DNA of 64,000 nt from Tolypeutes matacus. Lineage: Eukaryota; Chordata; Mammalia; Cingulata; Chlamyphoridae. Positions 11,654 through 23,785 of the stretch are shown in pieces; within the stretch, counting starts at the first letter, position 1; every line of letters begins with the position of its first letter. The notes beneath the pieces are model-generated. The model was given only the letters and a program-made list of their open reading frames with translations. It had not been told where the DNA came from and searched no databases. The DNA is taken from contig JAKSZT010053881.1 of NCBI GenBank assembly GCA_026826555.1, forward strand, positions 11,594,667-11,658,666, in the 5' to 3' direction. Position numbers and translations under genes: made by a program.

Positions 11654-11919
11654 GGCAGCGGCCGAAGCAGCGACAGGGCCGCGGGCGAGCGGCGGAAGGC
11701 GGCCGCCCCGCAGGACGCGATGCCCGAGGCCGGGGCGCCGAGCGCGCGGCTATCGGCCCCGCGCGGCTGGACCACGGCCTGCGCTCGGGTCCAAGGGAGG
11801 CCGGGCGGCAGCGGCGGAGCGATGGCCCGGGAGGGAGGCGCGGGTGACTGCGGCTCCTGCTCTTGCGGCTGCCGCAGGAGATTTGGCTCCCAACTGAGGG
11901 AGCTGTTTCCTGGAAGGCA

Positions 11920-11930
11920 ATGACTAAGCA
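11920..11930 (+). promoter_or_regulatory. GCLM: antioxidant/electrophile response element
   Basis: ATGACTAAGCA fits the ARE core RTGACnnnGC exactly (11920-11929) and on the minus strand resembles a Maf recognition site (TGCTTAGTCAT). It lies about 267 bp upstream of the GCLM ATG. Human GCLM has a functional NRF2-bound element at a comparable distance, so this is very likely the orthologous site giving oxidative and electrophile induction. Confidence 0.85.
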
Positions 11931-12093
11931 GAAATCGCGGGGGAGAAAGTGCTTCGTAACCGTTACCCGTCCCGCGGCGAGGCAAGGGCGGGGCGGCAAG
12001 GGCTGCGGGACACCGGCCCGCGAGTGGGTGGCCCTCGGTCTGTGGCAGGCGTGGCGCCTGGCGGGCAGGCGGGCGGAGAGAGCGCCCAGCGCG

Positions 12094-12106
12094 CGGGGCG
12101 GGGCGG
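12094..12106 (+). promoter_or_regulatory. GCLM: GC boxes (SP1-type)
   Basis: Overlapping GGGGCGG motifs sit in CGGGGCGGGGCGG. A second pair lies at 11986-11997 (AGGGCGGGGCGG). They are typical of a TATA-less CpG-island promoter. SP1 use is inferred. Confidence 0.55.
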
Positions 12107-12214
12107 CACGGAGCCGGCGCTGGGCAGAGCTCCCCCTGCCGGTGAGAGGATGGAGTGCCGGCCGCCAACCTCCACCTAACCAGGTCAACTCGCGCTCGCG
12201 GCCTCGCCTCTCAG

Positions 12215-12219
12215 CCAAT
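12215..12219 (+). promoter_or_regulatory. CCAAT box
   Basis: CCAAT in the context CTCAGCCAATGGGC, the strong NF-Y form (CCAATSR), at the upstream edge of the CpG island. It could serve GCLM or a divergent transcript. Confidence 0.45.
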
Positions 12220-12240
12220 GGGCCCGCACGCCGATGACTT

Positions 12241-12867
12241 CCTTACACACACCTCTTTAAAAAAAACAGCGAAGGCGTCTACCAGGGCTTACTTACACTG
12301 GTTTCAGTTTCCAAAAGCAGGTGTGAATCCTCGAGCACTGTTGCCTATTTCTCCCTTGCTGCCCTCTTAGTTCATTTCTTTCCTCAAGGAATTTCCCTGA
12401 GGCTACTAATTTATCTTCATGTTCATTAATTAAATGCCTATTGATTTTCACTATTTGCAGGACCATGTGTGAAGTCAAAGAATAAGACTTAACTTTTGCC
12501 CTTGAGAAATTTCAACGCTAGTTCCAGCGACAAGACCTAAACATATGAAAAGCTAAGTACTGTGTAAGAATATCATAGGGTGGTTAGTTTCCAGAGGAGT
12601 TCAGATTAAATAGAAAACGTTTCAGCCGGTGAGATCAGAGGAAGCTTTATTGCCTCTCTTAGAAGTGGTTGTGTCCCCTCTGCCCATTACACAGTTGATG
12701 CCTGAAAGAATTTGGGGGGTATGGGGAAGAACTCAACACCCTACTTGTATTTTTAAAGTTTCTTTTGTGAAAGAGTTTTTAATGTGTTTTTACTGTAAAA
12801 ATACATGGAAATGTATGCATTACATAAAAAAAAGAAAAGAAAAGAAAAAAAAAGAAAGAAGTGGTTG
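12241..12867. other. no recognisable feature
   Basis: Sequence leaving the CpG island. No gene or repeat is recognised apart from an A-rich stretch just before the SINE. Confidence 0.5.
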
Positions 12868-13020
12868 TGCTGGGAGCAGAGGTGGCTCAAATAATTGGGT
12901 GCCTCCTTCCCACATGGGAGGTCGTGGGTTGGGTTCCCCGTGCCTCCTAAAAAAGACTAACAGAGAGCACAAACGAGGGGAGGGGAGAAATAAATAAATA
13001 CATAAAAAATAATAATAAAA
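12868..13020 (+). mobile_element. DAS SINE
   Basis: Sense SINE with GGGAGCAGAGGTGGCTCA, a B-box region GTGGGTTGGGTTCCCC and an A-rich tail. Flanked by AAAGAAGTGG before and AAAGAAGTAG after. Confidence 0.85.
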
Positions 13021-13772
13021 AAAGAAGTAGTGATTCTTTACTTCTATTAAATTTCATGTGGTAGACTTGGTATGAACATCAAACTGAACATGTATTAAGC
13101 TTTCCTCAAGAAACCTTCCATTTTGTTGTGTGGGGGGGGTTACATATATTAAAAGACAAAATGGGATTCTCATTATAAACTATACAAAATGCTGTTAAAG
13201 AGAGTGGATTCTATTTGATAAATTGGTTAGAATTAGGGGAGGAATGAAAAAGAAGATCCTTCTAGGAGGAGGTTAGCAACTGAGCCTGATCTTGAGTGAA
13301 TAATTGTTAGCTGAATGAAAGATAAGAGTTCATTGAAGGGAAGGGTAATCCCAGTAGCAAAAGCAAACATGGGCTATTTTAATTAATGTAAATGTTTGAT
13401 TCTTATGCTGAATTTGCTAGGGCATCATTTCTTGATTTTTTTGTATCCTTTCCAATACCACGCAATTAATATTTGGTTGGGCCTTAGAGGTTATACCTCT
13501 TAAACTATTGGACCTGCTAATTTGCTGGGAATTTATATAGCATATGGGTCAAAAATGTTGGCACTGACATTAGCTTTTATGGCTTACAAACTGACTTCAC
13601 CAGGTACTGGCTATTTCATTTTAGACAAGTCACATAGTCTGTTTGTGTTTCACTTTCTCCACACTAGGAAAATAATAGTTTAAACAATATGGATTTGCTG
13701 GTAATTGACTATTTTTGATCTACAATAATGACAAATTCCCATGGTTCCAGCTAATAATATAGTATCTACCAC
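13021..13772. other. mostly unassigned, with a probable MIR at 13555-13690
   Basis: Only the segment near 13555-13690 looks familiar: TTCATTTTAGACAAGTCACA, then TTTCACTTTCTCCACACTAG resembles a sense MIR core. The rest shows nothing. Confidence 0.4.
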
Positions 13773-14354
13773 TGTATTAGTCAGCCAAAGGGGTGCTGAT
13801 GCAAAATACCAGAAATTGGTTGGTCTTTATAAAGGGTATTTATTTGGGGTATAAGCCCACAGTTACCGGGCCATAAAGCATAAGTTTCTTCCCTCACCAA
13901 AGTCCATTGCCATGTGTTTGAGCAAGACAGCTGCTGATGTTTGCCAGGGTTCAGGCTTCTTGGGTTCCTCTCTTCCCAGGGCTGCAATTCTCTCCGGACT
14001 TAGTTCCTCTGGTTCCTCCACAAGGTCAGCTGTAGACTATAAGCCTCTCTAGGCTTTGTATCTCTCCACAAGGCCAGCTGTGAACTCTCAGGCAAATGGC
14101 TCGTCTCTATCCCGGGGCCTTCTCTCCTCCATCACCAGAACTCCAACATCAAACTGTTCTCTCTGTCTTTTGCCATGCCTTTTATATTTGATTTCCACAC
14201 TATCCAAGGGGTGGAGCTCAATGTCCTACTGACGTGGCCCAGTTAACACCCTAATCATAACTTAATCATGCCCCGATTAGCAGACCAGTTTACAAGCATG
14301 ATCCAATATCTATTTTTGGAATTCATAATTACATCAAACTGCCAGACTGCAAAA
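13773..14354 (-). mobile_element. MaLR-type solo LTR
   Basis: Antisense LTR of the same family as the LTRs at 28352, 31832 and 47134. It begins TGTATTAGTCAGCC (the complement of the ...GACTAATACA end) and carries TTTATTTGGGGT, the complement of the family's poly(A) signal region. The far end is degenerate, TTTGATG then extra bases. ACCAC at 13768-13772 and 14355-14359 may be the 5-bp target duplication; the exact 5' end is uncertain by about 3 bp. Confidence 0.75.
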
Positions 14355-14902
14355 ACCACATTGGGTAGGTGTGAGGAGTTAGTGAAAAAATTCAGGAAAA
14401 GCCCTTCATAGTATTTGGTACAAATCACAGAATTGTGTGTTTATACTTCAATCAATACTAGAGAATTTTCATTACTCTAATAATGATAATAAACAAAAAC
14501 AACCAAAAAACCCTCTACCCCTTAATAATCACCTCTCAATTGCTCTGTCATAGCTGCTATTCTGTTTCTATCTCTCTAATTTATTTGTATTTATATTTTG
14601 TATAGATCGAGTCAAACCATATGTAGTACCTTTTGTCTAGTTTCTTTCATTTAGTGTATTTCCTTTTTTTTCCCTTAATAGAAGATTGTTAATATATTAC
14701 TATTCACTACTGTTGATAGTTTGCTTTGGTTGTATTTTTGTATGGATTAACATCTTGTATCATTAATGAACATTTGTTCTGTTTCAAAGAAAAACAGTTT
14801 TATGTATGCAGTATCACCCATACTCATATTTCACATGAGGTTTCACTATTTATACAGTCCCATGTTACATTTTTAAGCTTTCCTTCTACTAATATACATA
14901 AC
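14355..14902. other. no recognisable feature
   Basis: AT-rich sequence; 14560-14720 faintly resembles old L1 3'-end sequence but not enough to call. Confidence 0.4.
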
Positions 14903-15101
14903 CAGTGGTTCTTAACCAGGGGTCCATGAACCTCAAAGATTTCAGGGACTCTGTGAGCTTGAATTGAAAATTCAAAAAAATATTATTCTGTGGGGACGTG
15001 TTGGTGCGGGTATGATATATTTATTAAATTCTTCACAGTAGGGTGTGGACTTAGTAAGGGGTTCGTGTTTTCACCTGACTGGCAAAGGTTAAGAACCCGT
15101 G
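14903..15101. mobile_element. short inverted-repeat DNA transposon (MITE, hAT-like)
   Basis: A 199-bp unit with 15-bp terminal inverted repeats: CAGTGGTTCTTAACC at 14903-14917 and GGTTAAGAACCCGTG at 15087-15101 (13 of 15 match after complementing). The inside contains GGGGTCCATGAACC and GGGGTTCGTG, as in mammalian hAT MITEs of the MER family. No clear 8-bp duplication is seen. Confidence 0.65.
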
Positions 15102-15169
15102 CCTTAGACTTTGCTCGTGTTCTTTAAAAACCACTTTCTGTATGAAGTTCTAATACATGCTACACTATA

Positions 15170-15510
15170 GATGGATTCTTAAATCGTTATGTTGAGTGAA
15201 ATAAGCCAGACAAAAAAGGACAAATATTGTATGATTCCACTTATATGAAACATCTAGAATAGGCAAATTCATAGAGACAGAAAGTAAGTAGAGGTTACCA
15301 GGCACTGGGGGGAGGTTGAATGTGGAGTTATTGTTTAGTGGGCAGCTTCCATTTGGGGTGTTAAAGTTTTGGTATTGGATGGTGGTGATGGTATCACAAC
15401 ATTGTGAATGTAATTAGTACCACTGAAGTATACACTTAAAAATGGTCAAAATGGGAAATTTTGTGTTATGTCTATGTTACCACAGTTAAACAACAACAAC
15501 AACAATGAAC
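15170..15510 (+). mobile_element. L1M 3' end
   Basis: Sense-strand L1 tail: GAGTGAAATAAGCCAGACAA, then ATTGTATGATTCCACTTATA, GAGGTTACCAGGCACTGGGG and GGTGATGGTATCACAACATT, finishing in a CAA-rich tail. Confidence 0.85.
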
Positions 15511-16629
15511 AAACAGACAAAACCCATTCTCCTTGCTTGGCTTGTAACACACCTTACCAGAGTTTCCCTGGTATATTTGATCACAGAATGCTTTAAAAAT
15601 TATAATGAGCCCAACAGGATCTCAAGAGCTGTAAATGTTTAGATTAAAGGAGACAGCAAAAATGGTCTCATGGATGAATTAATTGCTGTAGGAAATGATC
15701 ACATTTTAATTCATAGTGTATTTTTGCTTTATATAAGAGCAAACAAAATGTGGGAATTTAAGTTTATTTTACCTTATTTTACTTGGTGCATTTTATTCTT
15801 CATAAGTTTAAATCGATATAAATTCTCAAATTTTGTTTTAATTTCTGAAATTAGTGCAGTTGCTATATTTGTGCTACCATTTTCAGGAGCCACTAATTGG
15901 TTATATGGTTATAGTGAGGAATTTTAAAAGGACCTCTCTAGGGTTTTCCTGAAATCCAAATTCTTTGGAAATTGTACAGCTATTATGACCTGCTACCTTC
16001 TTAAGGATTTGTAAGAACAGACATCTGGTTTGGAATTTCAGAAAGTGGAGATAACAACAGTCCATTCTGAAGACAGGAAAGAGAGGCACTTACCTTGAGC
16101 AGGGGGTACTCCTTGAAGGTGAAGGGAATGAAGGTGTGATTAATGGAAGGCCATTATCACCAAGATCAGGCTTTTGGGTTTCAACTAAAAGGTACTGGGA
16201 ACCCTCTTGAACTTGAGTAAAGCAGAGTCTTAACTCAAAGCAATAAACTGGCCAAAAATTACATTTAAAAATACAATTCATTTATTTGATTGATATTTCC
16301 CAAGTGTCCAATACTTGCCAGGTACTGGACTAGGCACCTGCAAATTCACAGTGAACAAACAGATTTTGCCCCTCTTCTCATGTGATGTACAGTTTAGTGG
16401 AAGAGGCAGACTTTAATCATATTACAAATAAATGTAGAATTATACTGTAGTTGTTACTATGAAGAAGGAGTACAAACATAATATACCTGCCAATGTTAAT
16501 GTAAAATTGTAATGAGGAATGACTCAGTGCTGACAGACTAGTGAAAAAACTGGTTGTCACCAAGACATAGGTTAGTGAGAACCAGGCCCAAGGTGAATGA
16601 GGCTATGAAGATGCATCAAGATAGAGTGT
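15511..16629. other. mostly unassigned; one ancient repeat at about 16286-16440
   Basis: Nothing is recognised up to 16285. From there GATATTTCCCAAGTGTCCAA, GCCAGGTACTGGACTAGGCA and TTGCCCCTCTTCTCATGTGA match a common ancient mammal-wide repeat whose family name I cannot fix. 16441-16629 shows nothing. Confidence 0.45.
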
Positions 16630-17050
16630 ATGTTCCTCAGAAAGTTAAATATAGCATTACCATATGACTTGGCAGTTCCACTCTAGGTATATGCTCAACG
16701 AAAGTGAAAACAGGGTCTCAAACAGACACTTATACACCAGTTTATAGCAGCATTATTCACAATAGTGAAAAAGTGGAAACAACCCATATGTTCAACAAAT
16801 GAATGGATAGACAAAATGTGGTCCATGCACACAATGGGATATCATTTGGCCATAAGAAAGAATGAACTTATGAGGCATGCTGCAACATGGAAGAACCTTG
16901 AAAACATTATGCTCAGTGAAACAAGGAAGGTGCATAGGGACAAATGTTGCATGATATCACTTATAAGAGAGGACTAGAAATAGCAAATTCACAGAGATAG
17001 TAGATCAAAGGTTACCATGGGTTGGGAGGAGGGGGGAAGGGGAAGAGTTT
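16630..17050 (+). mobile_element. L1M ORF2 C-terminus and 3' UTR fragment
   Basis: Sense L1 sequence: CTTATACACCAGTTTATAGC, then AATGAATGGATAGACAAAAT, TGGAAGAACCTTGAAAACAT and TATCACTTATAAGAG. An open frame of 70 codons at 16765-16977 is the decayed ORF2 tail. It is 5'-truncated and has lost its own 3' end. Confidence 0.85.
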
Positions 17051-18023
17051 GTTTGGAAAAGATTAAAAATTTAAAATAAGGCTTAAAAAAATAGATTGCA
17101 TGTACCTTCATTTTGCCCTGGTTAGTAGAAAGGACAGAAATCAGATTATCATGATGGGGTGATAAAGTGATAAGATTTACGTAAACCAAGCAAAGTAGAA
17201 AACAGGGTGCAAAGAAAAGCCAGGGAGCCAAAACATAGTTATAAGACTTTTGTTATTTTTTTCATATCGTAAAAAATAGCAAAACCAATGAAATCCTAAC
17301 ATAGTTTGCCCCTTATTTATCACGTCCAGTTTTCAGGTTTGTGCAGCTGGCTGAGATAGAAATATGATACTTTTCTATTACCTATTAGCAGATTGAGGAT
17401 TATGGTATGCATCCAAAAGAGTGCTTTCTTTCTTTATATGGACAGTATTCCTGTTAGCACAAATAAAGTTCCCTTTACACGGTAGGTTTTTGTTAATATT
17501 TGTTAAATGAATGAATGAATGTATGCTCTTTCCAATGCTTTGTGTCAGAGCTGGAAAGAGTATCCACCAATTACTGGTTATTTTCTGATGCATAATCATC
17601 CACATCAGTCATCCTCTCTCAATCAATGCTAAACAAGTGCAGCAGGAACCTAGGGGAGAAAAGGAGCCCACACGACTCTTCCTCCTACTTTGGCCTCACC
17701 TCTCCCTGCCATCGCACTGGGGAGTCTATCAAAGGAGAGGGAGGCAGAAAACCTGTGCTAAGAATGCAAGCAGGATGGGCAATCCCATATTGGTTCTGCC
17801 TGTTAGAAAAAGGGATGTGGCAGCAGTCATTTACAGGCCTTATCATGCCCTGGGCTACTAAATCCCAGGAAAATAGATGGCAGGAGTAGAATTTATTCAA
17901 TCATTCAGGATGTATTATTGAATGTCAAGTGTGTCATTCTAAGGACTGTTCTTACGGGTTTGGGCTGGCTTTTCAAAACAAAGTCCCTGCCCTCATGTTC
18001 CTTACATTTAGGCAGAGACATAA
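17051..18023. other. mostly unassigned
   Basis: No gene is recognised. 17885-18020 (AAAGTCCCTGCCCTCATGTT, then CCTTACATTTAGGCAGAGAC) is another piece of the same ancient repeat as at 16286-16440. Confidence 0.4.
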
Positions 18024-18025
18024 TA

Positions 18026-18115
<90 letters not shown>

Positions 18116-18128
18116 CGTAAGTAAGTTA
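18024..18128. repeat. compound tetranucleotide microsatellite
   Basis: About eleven AAAT units pass through TAATTAAG into about fourteen GTAA units, with a single interruption (ACGTAAG). On the minus strand the array is open in one frame, which gives a meaningless Leu/Tyr/Thr/Tyr ORF. Confidence 0.95.
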
Positions 18129-18684
18129 AGGTTTCCGTTAGTATTTAAAGCTATGAAGAAAATGAAAGTATTTGATGGAGTGTATGGGAGCCTGGCAATC
18201 CCGATAGCAATATCTGTAACCTGTTCATTTGCTATGCCAGGCATTGTGCCCTTGACTTGTGCCATTGAAAACCTCAACTGTTATGTTTTTCCATTACTAG
18301 GAAGGGAAGAGCTAGGGTTGAGTTGCTTCTATCAAAGTGGGTAAGCAAATGTTTACTGAGGCCATGCTGAGTTATTTTTCAGGACGCAGTACTTTCCTGA
18401 TGCTCCCTCTGTCTCTCAGGTAGGCCTGGCTCACATTCACAGAGCAGGTTGGACCCATTCTTGTGATACCAGATGATTTGACAAGGGCTTTGGGCATCAG
18501 ATTCCAGAAATTCCAACATCTCACCCTAGAGAAGGGCATGGTACTTTCAGGTCACCTAGGTAATATGACCAGCCTCATCTAGAAAATCCAACTATGATGT
18601 TATCTAAAAATGAGTAGTAAATGAAACTAGCTTTGGAGTAATTTGCAATTAATCTTGATTACTAGTTTCATCACGTCCCTATAA
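18129..18684. other. no recognisable feature
   Basis: Unique-looking sequence without gene or repeat signals I can name. Confidence 0.5.
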
Positions 18685-18905
18685 GCATATGGACTCTGGA
18701 GCCAGAATGCCTGCATTTTAATCTTACCTCCACCACTTTGACCTTGGCCAAGTTACTAAATGCTCTATATCTCAGTTTCCTTCTCTGTAAAATGGGAACA
18801 ATTATACTACTTTTCTTATGGTGGTGGTGTGAGAATTACATGAGTTAAAATCTGTAAAATTCTTAGAACAGTGCCTGGCACATAGTAAATGTTCAAGAAA
18901 TGTTA
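18685..18905 (+). mobile_element. MIR SINE (well preserved)
   Basis: Nearly full sense MIR: GGACTCTGGAGCCAGAATGC, CCAAGTTACTAAATGCTCTA, TCAGTTTCCTTCTCTGTAAA and CAGTGCCTGGCACATAGTAA. Confidence 0.92.
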
Positions 18906-18949
18906 GTTGTATATGTGTTCGTATGTGTTTGACATGAATGTGAACATAC

Positions 18950-21900
18950 TATTATTTTTATGCAAATTTTTATTAGAGAAGTTGTAGGTATAAAGAAAAA
19001 TCATTCAGAAAACAGTTCTCATATACCCACCCTCACACACTCAGTTTCTATATTAACACTTTATATTCATGTGGTATCTTTATTAGAATTAATGAAACAA
19101 TATTATTATACTATTAATTACAGTCTACAGTTTACATTAGAGTTCATTGTCAGTGTTGTGCAATTCTATGGCTTTAAAAAAATGTTATTCTGGTAATATA
19201 TGTACAATCTAAAATTTCCCCTTTGGACCACCTTCGGTGGTTCAAACAATCTAAAATTTCCCCTTTAAACAATTCAGTGGTGTTAATTATATTCACAATG
19301 TTGCGCTACCATCACCACTATCCATTACCAAAACTATTCCATCACACCAAACAAAAATGCTATACCAATTAAGCCTTTATTCCCCTGGTAACCTGTATTC
19401 TAGTTGCTGATACTATGAATTTGCATATTCTAATTATTTTGCATAAGTGAGATCAGACAATATTTGTCCTTCTGTGGCTGGATGATTTTCACTCAACATG
19501 ATATCTTCAAGGTTCATCCATATAGTAGCATGTATGAGAACTTCATTCCTTTTTATATGCCATATTTTGTTTATCCATATATCAGTTGATGGACACTTGA
19601 GTGGCTTCCATCACTTGACAATTATGAATAATGCCACTATGAACAATGCTGTGCAAATATCTGTTCAAGTCCCTGCTTTCAATTCTTTTTGGTCTATCCC
19701 TACAAATGAGATTGCTGGGTCATATAGGAATTCTACACTTAATTATCTGAGGAACTGCCAAACTGTTTTCCATAACAGCAGCACCATTTTATATTCCCAC
19801 CAATAGTGATTGAGTGTTTCTATTTCTCTATATCCTCTCTAAACCTTGTTACTTTCTGTTTTTTGTTTTTTTTAAGTAATAGCCATTTAATGGGTGTGAA
19901 ATGGTATCTCATTGTGATTTTGATTTGCATTTCTTGATGGCTAATGATGTGGAGCATCTTTTTACTTTCTTGATGAAGTCCCTTGGTGCACAAATATTTT
20001 TCATTTCTGTGAAGTCCCATTCATTTATTTTTCCTGTTGCTCGTGCTTTCAGTATAAAGTCTAAGAAACCATTGCCTAACACAATGTCCTGAAGATGTTC
20101 CCTATGTTTTCTTCTAGGCGTTTGATAGTTCTAGCTCTTATATTTAGGTCTTTGATCCATTTTGAGTTGATTTTTTGAATATAGTGTGAGGTAGGGGGCG
20201 TCCTTTTTTTTTTTTTTTGCAAATCAAGATCCAGTTTTCCCAGCACCATTTGTTGAAGAGGCTATTCTTTCTTAATTTAGTGGTCTTTGCCACTTTGTAA
20301 AAAAGCAGTTGGTCATGAATGTGAGGATTGATTTCTGAGCTCTTAATTATATTTCATTGGTCTATATTTCTGTCCTTATGCCAGTACCATGCTGTTTTGA
20401 TTACTGTAGCTTTGTAATACATTTTAAGATTGGTAAGTGTGAGTCCTCCAACTTCATTCTTCTTTTTCAAGATGGCTTTGCTATTTGGGGTTCCTTACCC
20501 TTCCATATAAATTTTATGATTGACTTTTCCATTTCTATAAAGAAGTATGTTTAAATTTTTATTGGGTTTACATTGACTTTGTAAATCATTTTGGGTAGAA
20601 TTGACATCTTAACAATATTTAATCTTCCAATCCATGAACACAGAATATCCTTCGATTTATTTCTGTCTTCTTTGATTTTTTAAAATCGAATTTTAGCAAT
20701 ATTTTGTCATTTTCTGTGTACAAGGCCTTTACATACTTGGTTAGATTTATTCTTAGATATTTGATTATTTTGGTTGCTCTTGTGAATGGAATTTTTTCTT
20801 GATTTCTTCTTCTAAGTGTTCATTGCTTGTGTGTAGAAACACTACTGATTTTTTGGTGTTGCTCTTGTACCCAGCCACTTTGCTCAATTCATTCAGTAAA
20901 AAGAAACAAAGCTCTAGGAGCTTTGTTGAGATTTTTCAGGATTTTCTGTATATAGGATCATATCACCTGCAAACAGGGAAAATTTTACTTCTTTTTTCTA
21001 ATTTGGATGAGTTTTATTTCTTCTTCTTGTTTAATTGCTCAAGCTAGGAATTCCAGTACAATGTTAAATAACAGTGGTGATAGTGGGCATCTTTGTCTTG
21101 TTCCTGATCTTAGAGGAAAAGCTTTGAGTCTTTCACCATTGATTGTGATACTAGCTTTTGGTTTTTCATATATGCTTCTTATCAAGTTAAGGAAGGTTCC
21201 CTCTATTCCTAATTTTCTGAGTGTTATTAATAAAGAAGGGTGCTAGATTTTGTCAAATGCCTTTTTTTTGGTATCAGTTGAGATGATCATGTAGTTTTTT
21301 CCTTTGTTCTATTGATGTGGTGTATTACATTAATTTATTTCCTTATGTTTAACCACCCTTGTATGCCAGGGATAAATCCCACTTGATCATGGTGTATAAT
21401 TATTTTAATTTGCTGTTGAATTTGGTTTTCTAGTGTTTTGTTGAGGATTTTTGCATCTATATTCATCAGGGATATTGGTCTGTAATTTTCTTTTCTTGTG
21501 GTATCTTTAGCTAGCTTTGGTATGAGGGTGATGTTGGCTTCATAAAATGAGTTAGGGAATATTCCCTCCTATTCAACTTTTTGGAATAGGTTGAGTAGAA
21601 TTGGCATTAATTCTTCTTGGAATGTTTGGTAAAATTGATCTGATGCTGGGCTTTTCTTTGTTGGAAAGTTTTTGATTACCGATTCAATCTTTTTACTTGT
21701 TATTGGTCTGTTGAGGTCTTCTATTTCTTCTTGAGTTGGTGTGGATGGTTTGAGTGTTTCTAGGAATTTTTCCAATTCATCTAGGTTATCTAATTTGTTG
21801 GCACACAGTTATTCATAGTATACTCTTATAATCCATTTCATTTCTATAGGGTCAGTAGTAATGTCTCCTCTTTCATTTATGGTTTTAGTTCTTTTTTTCT

Positions 21901-23394
21901 TTGATAGTATAGCTTGAAGTTTGTTGATTTTATTGATTTTTTTCAAAGAACCAATTTGTGGTTTTGTTGATTCTTTCTATTGTTGTTGGGTTTTTTGTTT
22001 GTTTGTTTGTTTGTTTTGCTTTCTAGTTCATTTATCTTCATGCTAATTTCGTTGTTTTCATCTTTCTGCTCACCTTGAGTGTCATTTCTCTTCTTTTCTA
22101 GGTCCTCCAGTTGTGAGGTTAGGTCTCTGATTTGAGATCCTTCTTTTTTAATGTTATAATTTAAAGCTATAAATTTCCCTGTCACCATTGCCTTTGCTGC
22201 ATCCCTTACCTTTTAGTATGCTGTGTTTTCATTTTCATTCACCTCAAGAGACTTCCCAATTTCACTTGTCTTTTCTTCTTTGACCCATTGCTTGTTTGAG
22301 AGTGCATTGTTAATTTCCACATATTTGCAAATTCTCTGGTTCTCTCTCTGTTATTGATTTCTAGCTTCGCTCAGTTGTGGTCAGAGAAGATACATTGTAT
22401 GATTTCAATATTTTTAAATTTATTGAGACTTCTTTTGTGATGTAACATATGTTTTATCCTAGAGGATGATCCATGTGCACTAGAGAAGAATATGTTTTCT
22501 GATGCTGTTGGGTGAAATATTCTACACATGTCTGTTACATCTAGTTCATTTATAGTATCATTTAAGTCTTCTATTCCCTTATTGATCTTTTATATAGATA
22601 TTCTATGCATTGTTGAAAGTGGTGTTTTGAAGTCTTCTCCTCTTAATGTAGAACTATTTTGCCCTTCAAGCTGTCATTATTTGTTTCATATATTTTGGGA
22701 CTCTGTTGTTGGATGCATATCTTATAATTGCTAGGTATTCTTGGTGAATTGACCCCTTTATCACTATGTAGTGCACTTTTTTGTCACTTTTAACAGTTTT
22801 TTTTTACTTCAAGTCTATTTTATTTAATATTATTTTAGCTACCCCAGCTCTTTTGTGGTTACTACTTCCATGGTATATGTTTTTTCCTATTTGTGCCTTT
22901 GAATTTGTCAGGTCTCTTGTAAATTGCATATAGTTGGTTCATGCTTTTTTTTCTTTTCTTAATCCATTCTGCAATCTCTGCCTTTTGACTGTAGATTTTA
23001 ACCCATTACATTTAAAGTAGCTACTGATAATGCAGGACTTTTTTCCTGTCATTTTGCTATTTGATCTTTGTAAGGCTGGTACCTTTTATATCCCCGAATT
23101 CTTTCATTAATATCTACTTTCATATACATTTGACTTTTTGTATTGTACTATATTGAGTCACTTATCATTTATTTTTGTGCTTATTTTTCATATATTTTCT
23201 TTGTCATTTACTATGGGATTAAAATTTAACATCCTAAATTGATAACAATCCCATTTGACTTCATACCAACTTAACTTCAATAGCATACACCCTGTTTTTA
23301 TAACCCTCATTCCCACACCTTCCTGTTGTACTTATTGCAAATTATATCCTTATACATTGTATGTCCAACACCATAGATTTATCATTACTTTTTT
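18950..23394 (-). mobile_element. L1 number 1, 3' UTR and ORF2 part
   Basis: Minus-strand LINE-1. The 3' UTR is near 18950-19480. ORF2 runs from there to about 23390 with reverse-transcriptase and endonuclease remnants in the other direction of reading. The segment at 21569-21775 reads EEIEDLNRPITSKKIESVIK, a standard L1 ORF2 block. The RT catalytic motif FADD reads FAGD (near 20970), so it is dead as well as frameshifted. At 19204-19265 a 42-bp unit is duplicated around a small hairpin. The element continues beyond the insertions at 23395-28147. Confidence 0.9.
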
Positions 23395-23785
23395 TAAAGA
23401 TTTATTTTATTTATTTCTCCCCTCCCCCCTGTGGTTTGGGCTCACCATCTGCTCTCTGTGTCTGTTCATTGTGTGCCCTCTATATCTGCTCGACTCCTCT
23501 TTAGGAGGCACCGGGAACTGAACCCAGGACCTCCCATGTGGGAGAGAGGCACTCAATCACTTGAGCCACCTCTGCTCCCTGCTTTATTGTGTCTCTAACA
23601 GTGTTTCCTCTTTGTATCTCCTTGTTTCATCATCTTATTGCGTCAGCTTGCCACATTAGCCCATCGCACCAGCCCATTATGTCAGCTTGCTGACTTGCTT
23701 GTCTTCTTTAGGAAGCACTGGGAACTGAACCTGAGACCTCCTGTGTGTAGGCAGGTGCCAAATGCTTGAGCCACATCCACTTCCC
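23395..23785 (-). mobile_element. DAS SINE, dimeric
   Basis: Antisense dimer with two B-box regions (near 23510 and 23720) and two A-box ends (GCCACCTCTGC and GCCACATCCAC). The perfect 13-bp target duplication TCATTACTTTTTT lies at 23382-23394 and 23786-23798. Confidence 0.9.

Larger units (their letters stand above)
11370..12240. promoter_or_regulatory. GCLM: GCLM CpG-island promoter
   Basis: Strongly GC- and CpG-rich block covering exon 1 and about 590 bp upstream, in sharp contrast with the AT-rich surroundings. No TATA box is apparent near the expected start. The long open frames on both strands here (for example 11259-11897 on plus and 11274-12218 on minus) are low-complexity Pro/Arg/Ala-rich products of the GC bias. 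A bidirectional promoter is possible, but no divergent gene is seen. Confidence 0.88.

Noticed and set aside
11259..12218. Long open frames on both strands (212 and 314 codons) over the CpG island
   Set aside because: They overlap GCLM exon 1 and its promoter, are rich in Pro, Arg, Ala and Gly as expected from GC bias, and resemble no protein I know.
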